Assembly: GCF_000786215.1 (NCBI RefSeq)
Contig: NZ_JROG01000003.1
Coordinates: forward strand, 868,001-932,000
Direction: 5' to 3'
Length of the DNA: 64,000 nucleotides
Source of the DNA: Sphingomonas sp. 35-24ZXX
Lineage (GTDB): Bacteria > Pseudomonadota > Alphaproteobacteria > Sphingomonadales > Sphingomonadaceae
The notes beneath the pieces were generated by a model. The model was not told the DNA's origin and ran no database searches. It saw only the letters and a program-made list of their open reading frames with translations. Of the stretch, positions 26,445-35,833 are shown piece by piece. Position numbers and translations under genes: made by a program. Each line of letters begins with the position of its first letter. Within the stretch, counting starts at the first letter, position 1.

Positions 26445-27181
26445 CTGAAGAGTGTTAGCGCATTACCACCATTTGTCTAGCGAGGACGGTGATCAACGAG
26501 AGTGGGACTGATAGACGTTTGCGCGCCAAACTGATAGACACGCAATTCTAAACCACTGTTTTTATTGGATTTATAAAAATGGTCGGGGAGACAGGATTCT
26601 AGACCACTTTATCTACCGTTTTGACCCACGGAAATCTGCCGTTTTCGGATGGTAGCCGGAGGAATGTGCGCGGCTGATGTGCAAGTGTCCAGTATCTGGA
26701 TCTGGCTGGGGATAACTATGTCTCGCCATCGTCCGGCAGCGCCGTCCAAACGCCATTGGAGCGGCTTCGATAACACCAATTTCCATCCCCCTGTACACAA
26801 AGGCGGCGAACACCAACCGAACAACCGGTGTGCTTGCACTTAGTAAACTCGAACCGCACCCAGCACCGCAGATATTGGGGGCAACCCCGCGCACAATCTC
26901 GATACACTGCAAACAGCTTTTTAGGCCTTTGGCTGAAAGGCCGGGTCCAGACAGCGAATGGCAGAAAGCGGCCATCCAATCTGCCAATCGCCAACGGCAG
27001 CCCTCGACCAGAACAGATCGTTCCAAGTCGTCGAGGTGCACGTCCGATCCCGACAATAGCTGCCAATCGTAGCCGGCTGCAGAACACGGAAGTGAAGAGG
27101 TCGCGCGCTATTGCCTAAAAAAAATGACTAGGGCTGGGCGCCAAATTGCTGATCCTCAGACCGGCGGAGGACGGCGGTCTG
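26445..27181. other. Element junction and spacer
   Basis: About 740 bases between integrase 1 and the first STAND gene. It contains the 24-bp attachment repeat at 26576-26599. Right of the repeat, a 147-residue minus-strand frame exists but has no recognisable motif or good start. I treat the rest as non-coding island end. Confidence 0.5.
26576..26599. repeat. Attachment-site direct repeat (distal copy)
   Basis: 24 bases identical to 56219-56242, made of AAAA plus the last 20 bases of tRNA-Pro including the CCA end. The next base differs. It marks the junction between the left element and the 29.7-kb island. Confidence 0.88.
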
Positions 27182-30028
27182 CTAACGCTTGCCGTGGCAA
27201 CGCTTATATTTGCGGCCCGAGCGGCAGGCACACAGATCGTCCGGGCCCTGCCTTCGGCCAATCTGATCGGGATTCAGCAACATCTGCATTCCCCCTGGCG
27301 GGCGGCGCGGTTTGAGCGGTTCGGCGAGACCTGTGCGGATGGCCTCGATCAGAACGATCTGATTGCGAAGGTCGAGCAACCTTTCAGGGTCCGCGTCATA
27401 GTTCAAGACCGCCTCCATCTCCTGATCGGCAGCAGCAAAGTCGCCACACCATGCGAGGATAACAGCATATTGCGATCGCGCCCCAAGGATCATGTCCGTC
27501 AATTGATAGTGCGCGATGAGCGGGAAGGCGTGTTGCTCCATGGCGTCGCGCGCACCGTCCGCGCTGCCTATAAAATACAGCATGTCGTCGGCTGTATCGC
27601 ATGCGGCCACGGCTGCGGATCTACCCGCCTGATACAGGGAATAGAGCTTGCACGCCTGGATCCGTCGCAGCATCGGCGACAGATCGAGCTTCGTCATCGT
27701 CGTCGCCCACAAGTTGAGCGAATCCGCGGTGCGCTTGATCTCGTCGCGATCCTCGACATCCTTGAATAGCCGGACCAGGCCCTCGCCATTGGCGCCCGGC
27801 ATCTGTCGCTCGGATATGCCCATGGCCGCGAAGGACTCCGCGATCAGCGGCTCCAGCGCGTTCCGAACCGCAGAGTAGGCGCCCGTTCGATAGAGCGCGA
27901 CCGCCCGGTTGTAGCGCAGGATCCGCGCCATGATAGGATCTCGCGAAATCTTTCGGCCTGCGGCCGACAGCCGTTCAATAGCCTGGCGATCCTGATTTGT
28001 ACCTGCGATGATGAGCTGTTTGAAAATGAGATTGAGCCGCTCCCGGGCTTCGAACTCGTTCCCGGCAACGATTTCGGCCATCTGGGCGACGCGGTCTTCG
28101 TTCGGGGTTCCGCCATCGCGGCTCTCCCAGTAGGCGAGGGCATCGAGCGCCCAGAAACGGTCGCGCGGCGAGTAATCGGGATTGTCCGCAGCGGCGACGA
28201 GTGTGTCCCACATCATCGCCATGTTACCTTGCTCGTAGAACATCTCGCTGGTTGCGAGATCAACGAGCACCTCCGTCTGGCCAACCCGGGGAAGGAGCCT
28301 GACGAGGAACGTCAGACGAGGGATATCCTTGTGCTGCCGCAGCGAAAGGACCAGCTGCATGTGCAGGGCTTGGAGCGCAGCGGCGCTCGCCGCGGGTTCA
28401 AGCGTGGCGAAGTGTCCCGCCGCTAGCGGCCGCAGCGCGTCGTGTAAGCCGAGCCCCGCTTTCGGGAATTCGACCAGGAATGCGGCGCGGCGCAGGGCCC
28501 TTAGAGCACCCGCAATCGCCGCTGGTGCACCGATCGTGGCGAGATAGGCGTCGATTTCCGCACGCTGCAGCGGAACGTCGCACTGTCCGAGAAGCGCGGC
28601 CGCTTCACGGGCTGCGGCGGGTAGCGACTCGAAACTGGCTTCGAGGATGAGATCCTGGGCGGTGTCCTGGTCCTGCGTCCGCGCCTCAATCACGGCGCTG
28701 AAAGCGGTCGCGTCGCCGCCATATTGGTTCGCCGTCAGCTTCGCAGCGTTGGCAACGAACAACGGCAGGGCGCCGGTCAAGCGCGCTACCCGCTGGGCCT
28801 GCTCATATGAGATCGCGGAACCCTCGCTCGCAAAGATTGCCGCGATCGCGTCCTCGTCCAGGCCGCGCAGGGCCTCCGATTGAATCTGGAGCGTGGCTTC
28901 GAGCACGGGCGCTTCGATCCAAGGCTGGGCGAGGCCAACGAACCGTTGATGTGGCGCGCTTTCCACGATCTGCCGAATATCCTCAGCACCGAGGCGGTGG
29001 ACGTTGTCGAGGACGATCGTCGCCGAACCACCACTTTCATGGAGTAGCTGGTCACTGTAGCGCAGGGCATCGAGACCACCGTTCGGAGGCAGCTGCACGC
29101 CGCCGGTGCCGCCCCCCATGAAGCGGGCAACGATTTCGCGCGCGAGATTGGTGGGAACTGCGCTAGGCGGTAGGTCGCTGACATCAAAATACAGCGTGGG
29201 CTCGGGAACGAGCCGTGCGCTCGCGGCGGCCCAGGATGTTTTGCCGGCGCCCGAGAAGCCGATGATCAGGCGAACGCGTTGCTTGCTCACCAAATCTGGT
29301 TCGTCGCGCTGCGGCCGATATGGCGAAGGCGGGTTGGGAAAGTCCTGAAGCTGGAGCACCAACTGCTCGAGCAAGTTGCCCAACGTTTCCGCCGGGAAGC
29401 TGTGATCGCGGGCGCCGCTGGACGCGTGCTGGATCAGCGTCGCCATCTTCAGCATCAAAGTTTCTGGGAGAAGACCACCGAAGGGAACGGCAGCGGCTGC
29501 CTCGCATGCTATATCGTACATGCCTTCCAGAGTCGCGTGGGCGTGCGGAAGTCCGTCGACAGCACCAAGGCCAGGCGATATGATCGCGACGTCCTGCGGC
29601 CATTCTGCGGCCGCCAAATCCGCCGCGAGAACAGGACCGGGTTCGGCATTGGAAACGATGACAAATCGGGCCTCGCCCTGGCGCTCGCCGCCTGCCGCGT
29701 GGACGCCGCGCAGCGCCTCAAAATTTTCCAGCGCGCTCGCGATATCGCTCTGCCGTAGCGGATGCTGCCGCGTCTTAACCTGGATGTAGATTGTCCGTTC
29801 AGGCCGCCTGAGTTCGATATCCTCGTCTCGCTCAACAACCGTGGTCGCACCGGCCTCCCGACCCAGCGAGAGAAGGAGCGCGGCGGCATAGAGATGCTGA
29901 TAGAGGAACCCTTTGTGTACGGACTCGATACGCCTCAGCTGCGCGGGATCCAGCACGGGTGGTGCGGGAACAGCCGCCACATGATTTTCATTTCCTGCCG
30001 GGATCGGTTTGAGGTGGTGGTCGGTCAT
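27182..30028 (-). CDS. Avs-like STAND NTPase 1: Cap4/DUF4297-like nuclease, NTPase, helical repeats, SEC-C
   Basis: A 948-residue protein. The N-terminus (residues 35-130) resembles DUF4297/Cap4 nucleases: GFLYQHLYAAALLL, then EDIEL with D70/E72 and YIQVKTR with Q83/K85. A STAND NTPase follows, with Walker A GFSGAGKT (257-264) and Walker B TIVLDN (D341). The C-terminal half is TPR-like helical repeats and ends in a SEC-C zinc motif (LCACRSGRKYKRCHG). Known Avs proteins sense a phage protein through their C-terminal repeats and then activate the N-terminal nuclease. This gene has that build, plus a SEC-C tip. It is a single gene, divergent from the HEPN gene. Family placement is by architecture, not by search. 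Confidence 0.78.
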   Translation of the reverse strand: MTDHHLKPIPAGNENHVAAVPAPPVLDPAQLRRIESVHKGFLYQHLYAAALLLSLGREAGATTVVERDEDIELRRPERTIYIQVKTRQHPLRQSDIASALENFEALRGVHAAGGERQGEARFVIVSNAEPGPVLAADLAAAEWPQDVAIISPGLGAVDGLPHAHATLEGMYDIACEAAAAVPFGGLLPETLMLKMATLIQHASSGARDHSFPAETLGNLLEQLVLQLQDFPNPPSPYRPQRDEPDLVSKQRVRLIIGFSGAGKTSWAAASARLVPEPTLYFDVSDLPPSAVPTNLAREIVARFMGGGTGGVQLPPNGGLDALRYSDQLLHESGGSATIVLDNVHRLGAEDIRQIVESAPHQRFVGLAQPWIEAPVLEATLQIQSEALRGLDEDAIAAIFASEGSAISYEQAQRVARLTGALPLFVANAAKLTANQYGGDATAFSAVIEARTQDQDTAQDLILEASFESLPAAAREAAALLGQCDVPLQRAEIDAYLATIGAPAAIAGALRALRRAAFLVEFPKAGLGLHDALRPLAAGHFATLEPAASAAALQALHMQLVLSLRQHKDIPRLTFLVRLLPRVGQTEVLVDLATSEMFYEQGNMAMMWDTLVAAADNPDYSPRDRFWALDALAYWESRDGGTPNEDRVAQMAEIVAGNEFEARERLNLIFKQLIIAGTNQDRQAIERLSAAGRKISRDPIMARILRYNRAVALYRTGAYSAVRNALEPLIAESFAAMGISERQMPGANGEGLVRLFKDVEDRDEIKRTADSLNLWATTMTKLDLSPMLRRIQACKLYSLYQAGRSAAVAACDTADDMLYFIGSADGARDAMEQHAFPLIAHYQLTDMILGARSQYAVILAWCGDFAAADQEMEAVLNYDADPERLLDLRNQIVLIEAIRTGLAEPLKPRRPPGGMQMLLNPDQIGRRQGPDDLCACRSGRKYKRCHGKR

Positions 30029-30599
30029 GCGTGATGAATAACAGGGATGGCCGCGACCGTCAGCAATCCTCGATCAGCGACCGCATCCTCTCGACAATTC
30101 GCGCAATGTAGCAACTGCACAATTCTGCGCGACCGGTTTAGGGGGGATCGACTCAATCAGGCCCTCAGCGGTGGCGAAGAACCGAAACCTGAGATCCTCG
30201 AAGGCCGGGGCGTCCGTCATGTCCACAAGTGACCTTCCTTAATGGCTGGCACGTGCGGAAGAATGTCGCGGTTCAAGAACGAATGGTGATAGCATTGGCG
30301 CGCAACGTAAGACCACGCCATCGCTTGTAGCACCCTCTCCGCCGCGGGTGCCGCGTCGAAACGATGTATGGGAAATCTCAGGGACCGTACCTCTGTCATG
30401 ACTGCTCAGATGGAGTGATTCCATCGGCGCGCAACCTTACAGATAGGCGTTTGACATTCACGGGGTCATGATGCGGTGGATGCTTATGGTTAGGCCCTCA
30501 CGGCACCTGTCGACGCTTTGTTGTGCTGGCGGCGTCGGATTAAAGCGTGCAGAATGCCGTTCTGGCCGCACCGAACGCGACCGAACGGCGGGGCTGAGG
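30029..30599. other. Divergent spacer between STAND 1 and the HEPN-motif gene
   Basis: About 570 bases holding both promoters. A 60-codon minus-strand frame at 30217-30399 has a plausible composition (SYVARQCYHHSFLNRDIL), but I find no ribosome site or family match. It could be the remnant of a longer gene. Confidence 0.4.
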
Positions 30600-31559
30600 A
30601 TGGTCGACGCAAATGAAAATAATGCACGCATTCCAGGTGTGAGTGACCGCGAAGTTAGGCGGTATCGTATCTTCAGCTTCGACTTTGATTCAACGCCGAG
30701 GGACCTGACCGAAACGCCTGGAGAGGACTGGAGCGAAGAGGCGAAGCTCGAATGGCAACAGCGGCGAGAACAGAGTATCGCCTGGATTGCACGCGACTAT
30801 GGCGAGCGAAATCTCGACCAGAAAGTCGCCGACTTCGCTGCCTTCGATGCCAAGCCCTTTTCGATTGTGGCGCACCACAATGTGATGTTCGATCATGTGC
30901 GCGCCGCGTTTGTTAGTGGCGGCTATTATGCCGCCCTGACAGGCGCATGCGCCTTGGGCGAGCGCATCCTCAATCACCTGATGCTCGACCTTCGCGACCA
31001 TTATAAGGCCACCCCACAATACAAGCACGTCTATCGTAAGGACTCGTTCGACCGTTGGTCGCTCGTCATCGATACACTTGCGGCGTGGAACGTCCTGCTT
31101 CCTGAGGTTGTCGATGCGTTCCGAGAACTGGAGACGCTGCGCAATCGGTCGATCCATTTCAATGCCGAGACAGCTACGCAGCTTCGCGTAGACGCACTGT
31201 CGGCTGCTGGCCTCTTGAGCCAGATAATTGAAAAGCAGTTCTGTGCGTTTGGCCTACAACCCTGGTTTATCGAGGGGACGCTGGGGGCGGGGTTCATCAA
31301 ACGCGAATGGGAGTTGGACCCGTTCGTCGCGCATTATTATTGTGCGAAGAATGTCTGTGTCGGCCCGTTTCATTCAGTCGATTTTCATCCGAGCGATGGG
31401 TGGCGGTTCGTCGACCACCCTGATTACGGTGAATTTGGCATCGAGATCTTGACCGACGAGCAGTTCAAAGATTTGTTCAACGATGCGAGTCCGGAAACTC
31501 GCGCCTGCGTTGCGCCTGATGATGCCAAAGCCGCGACGATCGACCCTCCTGCGGCTTGA
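30600..31559 (+). CDS. HEPN-motif protein, putative RNase
   Basis: A 319-residue protein. In the middle, helices (ALTGACALGERILNHLML) precede LETLRNRSIHFN, which contains the R-x4-H motif of HEPN ribonucleases. HEPN domains cleave RNA in abortive infection and toxin systems. The first 75 and last 110 residues (with KNVCVGPFHSVDFHP) are not recognised. I chose the ATG at 30600, after CTGAGG; the longer upstream frame lacks support. No antitoxin-like partner is adjacent. Its position between two Avs-like genes suggests a defence role, but this is inference. Confidence 0.6.
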   Translation: MVDANENNARIPGVSDREVRRYRIFSFDFDSTPRDLTETPGEDWSEEAKLEWQQRREQSIAWIARDYGERNLDQKVADFAAFDAKPFSIVAHHNVMFDHVRAAFVSGGYYAALTGACALGERILNHLMLDLRDHYKATPQYKHVYRKDSFDRWSLVIDTLAAWNVLLPEVVDAFRELETLRNRSIHFNAETATQLRVDALSAAGLLSQIIEKQFCAFGLQPWFIEGTLGAGFIKREWELDPFVAHYYCAKNVCVGPFHSVDFHPSDGWRFVDHPDYGEFGIEILTDEQFKDLFNDASPETRACVAPDDAKAATIDPPAA

Positions 31560-31726
31560 TTTTTGCGTCCTCTGTCAGCTGGGCGGGAATGAAGCCGCCG
31601 AGGCCAAGCTGCAGATTGGCGATTCTGCGGAAGGTAAGGATGGCGAGTGCTTTCGGCGAACCTTGGAATCTTCGAAAGTTCGTTATTGGGCCCATCGGCG
31701 GAGAGTTGTGCAAGCTGACGACCAGC

Positions 31727-32057
31727 TTAGCCTTCCTTCTTCAGCGCCTCGTACTTTGCGGAGAGCGCTGGGCTATCCTTCGCGAGGAGCGACAGCATTG
31801 CCTGCTTCACGTGGCACACGCCTTCGGGAGTGCGGAAGCACTGGGACATGATGAACGTGCTCCATGCGCTGCGCACCTTTTGCGATGGCGCGACCTTGCA
31901 CTGCAGGCGCAGCTTGTGGGCGTCCGCCGCGCAGTCGTCCAAGGCGAACGTGAAATTCTCCTCGATCGCGTGCGCAGGGCCTTCCGTTATCACCCGTCCT
32001 GCCGTGGAGCAGGAACCGCGGCATGTAGTGATGCTTGACCGGCGGGTTGTTGCTCAT
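31727..32057 (-). pseudogene. Remnant of a DUF4238 gene
   Basis: The start (MSNNPPVKHHYMPRFLL) fits the N-terminus of DUF4238 proteins. After about 20 codons the frame is lost. A second frame then gives AIEENFTFALDDCAADAHKLR and MSQCFRTPEG, which fits a later part of the family. DUF4238 proteins are normally near 270 residues, so both an internal loss and a frameshift are likely. The ATG overlaps the stop of STAND 2 by 4 bases (ATGA), so it was once translated with it and may have been its partner. Confidence 0.5.
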
Positions 32058-35000
32058 TCGAAAAGGCTGTTATCGGCGGCCTCGCGCTCGTCCCACCGCC
32101 CTATGTTCGCCTCTAGGCGCTGCCCCGCCTCCGCAGCCCATTCCCGGACCGCGGCGCTCTCGTGCCTCGCCATCGCAGCGACGAGCGGCCTGCGGCGGAC
32201 GAAACGCAGAGAGAAAGATCCACTGCCGCCGCCCGAGAAGAAGCGGTTCTCGTATGTGCGCAGCACGCTCACATTGTCGGGGCTGAGCGCCAGCAACTCG
32301 AGGGCCATCGGCGACCAGTCAAGGCTGGAGCCGTCGGAGTGCTGTATAGTGTACGGGATGAAGTTGGCGAGCTTGACCGAGCGCTCGGCCGGATCCTCGC
32401 GGACCCAATCGCACATGACCTTCGTGTCGATCTTGAACTCGTTAGCCTCGAAGTCCTCATCGTTGCGGCGCAAACCACCGAAGAAGCCGCCGATCAGGTG
32501 GTCGTTGTCGGACTTGGCGACGATTTCGTCGAGAACGACCAGGGGATGGAGCCGCATGAGCGTGGAGGAGATCGGGCCGACGTCCGGATAGGAATACGGC
32601 TTGGCCTTGGCGGCGGTGACCATGGCTCGGCACACGCGTCGTGCTGCCGCCCCGGCGCCGTCTCCGCGCAGCGCGACCTTGGCGATGACGTCGATGCCAT
32701 GGTCCTGTCGCGCGAAGTCGTCCGAGTAGATTTCTGGGCGGGTGAGGAGGTCGCGCCCAAGGTCGACGAGCGCCTCATCGACCGCTAGCCCGTCGCTGCG
32801 GTCGCCGAAAATGCGCATGTGCAGCACCTGCAGCGCGGGAAGCGCTCCGCCTTCATGGTCGAACAGCTCCCGCAGGAACCGCGTCAGCGCTGGAGCGGGA
32901 ATGGTCTTTGTCACACCGCCGGCCATCAGTATCGCGAACCGGTCCGGTGCGACCCGGCCCTCTTTTAGCGCGGTCCGAAAGCGTTTGATGGCCGCCTCGT
33001 CCAGTGGCACGGCGGTGTGGAGCTCGACGAGATGCTGGCTGAGCAAGGGGTCCTTCACGATATCGTCCAGCTTGCCGGACACCCAGTCGGGGCTGTGGAA
33101 TCGCGAGCCCTGCAGCACGCCGTCGAGGATCGACGGGTCAAGGTCTTTCGGCTCGTGGGCCTCGAGAGCCCCGTATGCCTGACGCCACAGTGCTTCCGGA
33201 TCGCGCGTCGCACGCGCCAGACCGACGCCGAACTGCCTGGCGCTGTTGAAGCCTCCGCGGCGCGTCGCTCGCGCGAGGTGGGGGCCCAGCTCGGTCCCTT
33301 TGCGTGCAAGGCACTTGCCCATGGCTCGCGCGAGCAATCCGACGTTGCGGGTGGGGGACTTCTCGCGGCCGCTCGGATGCCAGTGTCTCCACGGTTCGCC
33401 GAGCACGAAGGCCTCGAAGAGGTCGTCGACCGTGCGGGGACGCATGTCCTGCTCGAGGCGGCCAAGGGCCACCCTGTCGGCCTTGCCGTCGCGCCGTTCC
33501 TGGAAGTGGAGCGCGCCGTTAACGTTGCGCCAACCCTCTTCCCAGAAGCCATTATCGCCGACCTGGCGCATCGCCTCCATGGCGAGGTCCGCAAACCCGG
33601 CGGAGACGTGCTCGCGGAAGTGCTGCGCGATCAGCTGCCGCGCCCGTTGCGAAAGGGCGCCGTCGCCACGGGACACCGATACGAGTCGGTCGTACGCTGC
33701 TTTGAACCAAGGCTCGTACCCGTCACCCTGGTAGGGTCGCCATTCGCTCAGCAGGGCGCGAGCGCCGAACTCCAGATTCAGCGACGAGTTGAAGTGCCCA
33801 GCATCCATCATGTGGTCGAGCGCCTCCACGCCGAGCGACACGACCCGTTCATCCGGGCTGGCAAGCATCGCGTCGAGGGCCTGCAGCCGCTGCGCCTGCG
33901 GGGCGTGCGTGAATGAGAGGATCGGCCAGAACCGTTCGAGCAGGTGGCTGCGGGCGCGGAGTTCCTCGCGAACCTCCCCATCGGCAAGAGCGAATTCGGT
34001 CAACACGGCCACGACGCGTTGGAAGAAACGGGCGTCGTGTGCGATCTGCACGAGCAACTGCGAATAGTCGCGCCGACGCTCGTCTGGGGTCAGCAGGCGA
34101 TCACGGTCTGGCCCCTTTAGCTCGCGTTCGATGGCCGCGAGGGCCGCTTCCGGGTTGCACGGCGCGATGCGCACGAAGGCGCCGCTGAACTTACCGTCGA
34201 GAAGTGCGGGACGCCCCAGCGGCCCGGCCCGCTCCAGCAGGAGGCGTGCAATCTCGACCGCCTCGGGCACGTCGTGGAGCTGACCAATGCGACGCGCGAA
34301 GGACGCGAAGAGCCGAAGCGGACCCGCGCTGAACGCGGCGATGAGGGTCGCCGGGTCGCTCTCGCGGATGAAGGGGGCCGCCAGCATGTTGGCGAGCGGC
34401 TCCGGCATCACCGCCCTCTGCGGTCCACGCATCTGCACGATGCCCCAGTCGAGAAACCGCGCCACCGCGCGGTGGAACCTCGCTGGCGTGATCTCGGCGA
34501 TCCCGGCGAGGGTCGGGTACTCGGCGGAATGGTCCCCGTGATCCTTTACGTAGAAGGCGTAGACGAGGGACGCGACCGCAGCGCACCTCCGTGCGTCGTC
34601 GTCGGCGCCCTTGCGTTCGACCTGAAACAAACGGTCCAGGAGCTCGGAGTCGTTCAGCTTCGAGAGGTCTACGGCTGGCCCGCTGGCCTCCGCGATCTTC
34701 AGAGCGATGCGGGCGTTGCCGCCGGAGAACTTGGCGAGGTGGTCCCTCTCGGCCCGGCTGAGCTTTGGGAAACGCTGATCGAGCAGGTCAACGAGCACGC
34801 CCTCGCTGTTGTCCGCGAGCGTCACGAGCAGGCCGACAGTTCCTTCGCCATCAACGTCGTAGTCGATCGTGAGGAGGCTCGCCCGGCTCGTATTGCGCTT
34901 CACGATTTGCGCGAGCTGTCGGTGAAGCTTCTGCGCACAGTTGTCGACGACGATGATCGCCTCGGTGCGGCTTGATGCAAGCTGCTCGGCCAGCAGCGCG

Positions 35001-35833
35001 GGGCTGACCGCTGGCTGAAGACCCGCGTCGGCGTAGATCGCGGAGGAGCGCGGGAGCTCGGAGCCGCCTTTCAGGCGCTCGTCGAAAAGCGCCTCGGCGA
35101 GTCGGGTCTTTCCCATGCCCGAAAGTCCGATGAGACGGGCCGCGTTTCCCGGCACCGCCAGATGCGCCCGCATTCGTGATACGGCTTCGCCGACCGGCAC
35201 ATATACCCCGGCGACCTGGGCGCGGTTGGTCCCGTCAAGGACGTACGGGCCGCCGGGTTCGGCCGCCCCTGACCAGTTTCCACAAGGTTCCCAACCGCCA
35301 CGCGAACGTCCGAGCTTCCCAAGCAGCCAGGCGGCGAGGCCGACGTGCTCGTTGGCCCAGCGCGCGATCCGGTCTGCGCCGTAGAAGTCCAGCGCGATGC
35401 GGTCGCCGTTCGGCACGTCCACAATCGCGTCGCGCATCGCCGTGATCCGCGCGTCGTACGCCGATGCTGACGGGTCGTCGGACGAGAAGAATATGTAGGA
35501 TCCACGCTTCTTAACCAGCTCGGCGAAGATCGGGCGCGGCTTGCCCTTGGGGCACATTTCCTTTGCGATTTTCGCCGGACCCATGGTCTCGGACTTAGAT
35601 TGAAAGAAGTTCGTCCGACGTGGAAACCACGCTCGCGGTTTGGGCTCGCCGGTCCAAGCGATGGACGCGTCCACGCCGCCGTCCCCTGCGGTCTGGTTTC
35701 CACCGACGGATATCCCAGTCGCGGCGATGCCCCTTGCCTTAGCCTCGGTCTCGAGCAGATGTCGCAGTAGCTCGCGTAGGCTTTCATCGGAGAGGTCGGC
35801 GACCATCTCCTTGGTAATCTCGAAGGGTCCCAT
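32054..35833 (-). CDS. Avs-like STAND NTPase 2 with PD-(D/E)XK-like N-terminus
   Basis: A 1259-residue protein. Near residues 45-80 it has GDGGVDASI and NFFQSKSE, the pattern of a restriction-type nuclease with a QxK variant, followed by SYIFFSSDDPS. Walker A is GLSGMGKT (236-243) and Walker B IIVVDN. About 850 residues of helical repeats follow. I prefer the ATG at 35833, which has AGGA upstream, over the frame's first ATG at 35878. This matches the Avs plan of nuclease, STAND and sensor repeats, but its nuclease differs from those of the other two STAND genes in the island. The downstream DUF4238 remnant overlaps its stop. Confidence 0.75.
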   Translation of the reverse strand: MGPFEITKEMVADLSDESLRELLRHLLETEAKARGIAATGISVGGNQTAGDGGVDASIAWTGEPKPRAWFPRRTNFFQSKSETMGPAKIAKEMCPKGKPRPIFAELVKKRGSYIFFSSDDPSASAYDARITAMRDAIVDVPNGDRIALDFYGADRIARWANEHVGLAAWLLGKLGRSRGGWEPCGNWSGAAEPGGPYVLDGTNRAQVAGVYVPVGEAVSRMRAHLAVPGNAARLIGLSGMGKTRLAEALFDERLKGGSELPRSSAIYADAGLQPAVSPALLAEQLASSRTEAIIVVDNCAQKLHRQLAQIVKRNTSRASLLTIDYDVDGEGTVGLLVTLADNSEGVLVDLLDQRFPKLSRAERDHLAKFSGGNARIALKIAEASGPAVDLSKLNDSELLDRLFQVERKGADDDARRCAAVASLVYAFYVKDHGDHSAEYPTLAGIAEITPARFHRAVARFLDWGIVQMRGPQRAVMPEPLANMLAAPFIRESDPATLIAAFSAGPLRLFASFARRIGQLHDVPEAVEIARLLLERAGPLGRPALLDGKFSGAFVRIAPCNPEAALAAIERELKGPDRDRLLTPDERRRDYSQLLVQIAHDARFFQRVVAVLTEFALADGEVREELRARSHLLERFWPILSFTHAPQAQRLQALDAMLASPDERVVSLGVEALDHMMDAGHFNSSLNLEFGARALLSEWRPYQGDGYEPWFKAAYDRLVSVSRGDGALSQRARQLIAQHFREHVSAGFADLAMEAMRQVGDNGFWEEGWRNVNGALHFQERRDGKADRVALGRLEQDMRPRTVDDLFEAFVLGEPWRHWHPSGREKSPTRNVGLLARAMGKCLARKGTELGPHLARATRRGGFNSARQFGVGLARATRDPEALWRQAYGALEAHEPKDLDPSILDGVLQGSRFHSPDWVSGKLDDIVKDPLLSQHLVELHTAVPLDEAAIKRFRTALKEGRVAPDRFAILMAGGVTKTIPAPALTRFLRELFDHEGGALPALQVLHMRIFGDRSDGLAVDEALVDLGRDLLTRPEIYSDDFARQDHGIDVIAKVALRGDGAGAAARRVCRAMVTAAKAKPYSYPDVGPISSTLMRLHPLVVLDEIVAKSDNDHLIGGFFGGLRRNDEDFEANEFKIDTKVMCDWVREDPAERSVKLANFIPYTIQHSDGSSLDWSPMALELLALSPDNVSVLRTYENRFFSGGGSGSFSLRFVRRRPLVAAMARHESAAVREWAAEAGQRLEANIGRWDEREAADNSLFE

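Noticed and set aside
26613-27056. Minus-strand 147-codon frame beside the attachment repeat
   Set aside because: No family resemblance, no ribosome site, and competing frames of similar length in the same place.
33913-34975. Plus-strand frames inside STAND 2
   Set aside because: Antisense shadows of a high-GC gene with clear NTPase motifs.
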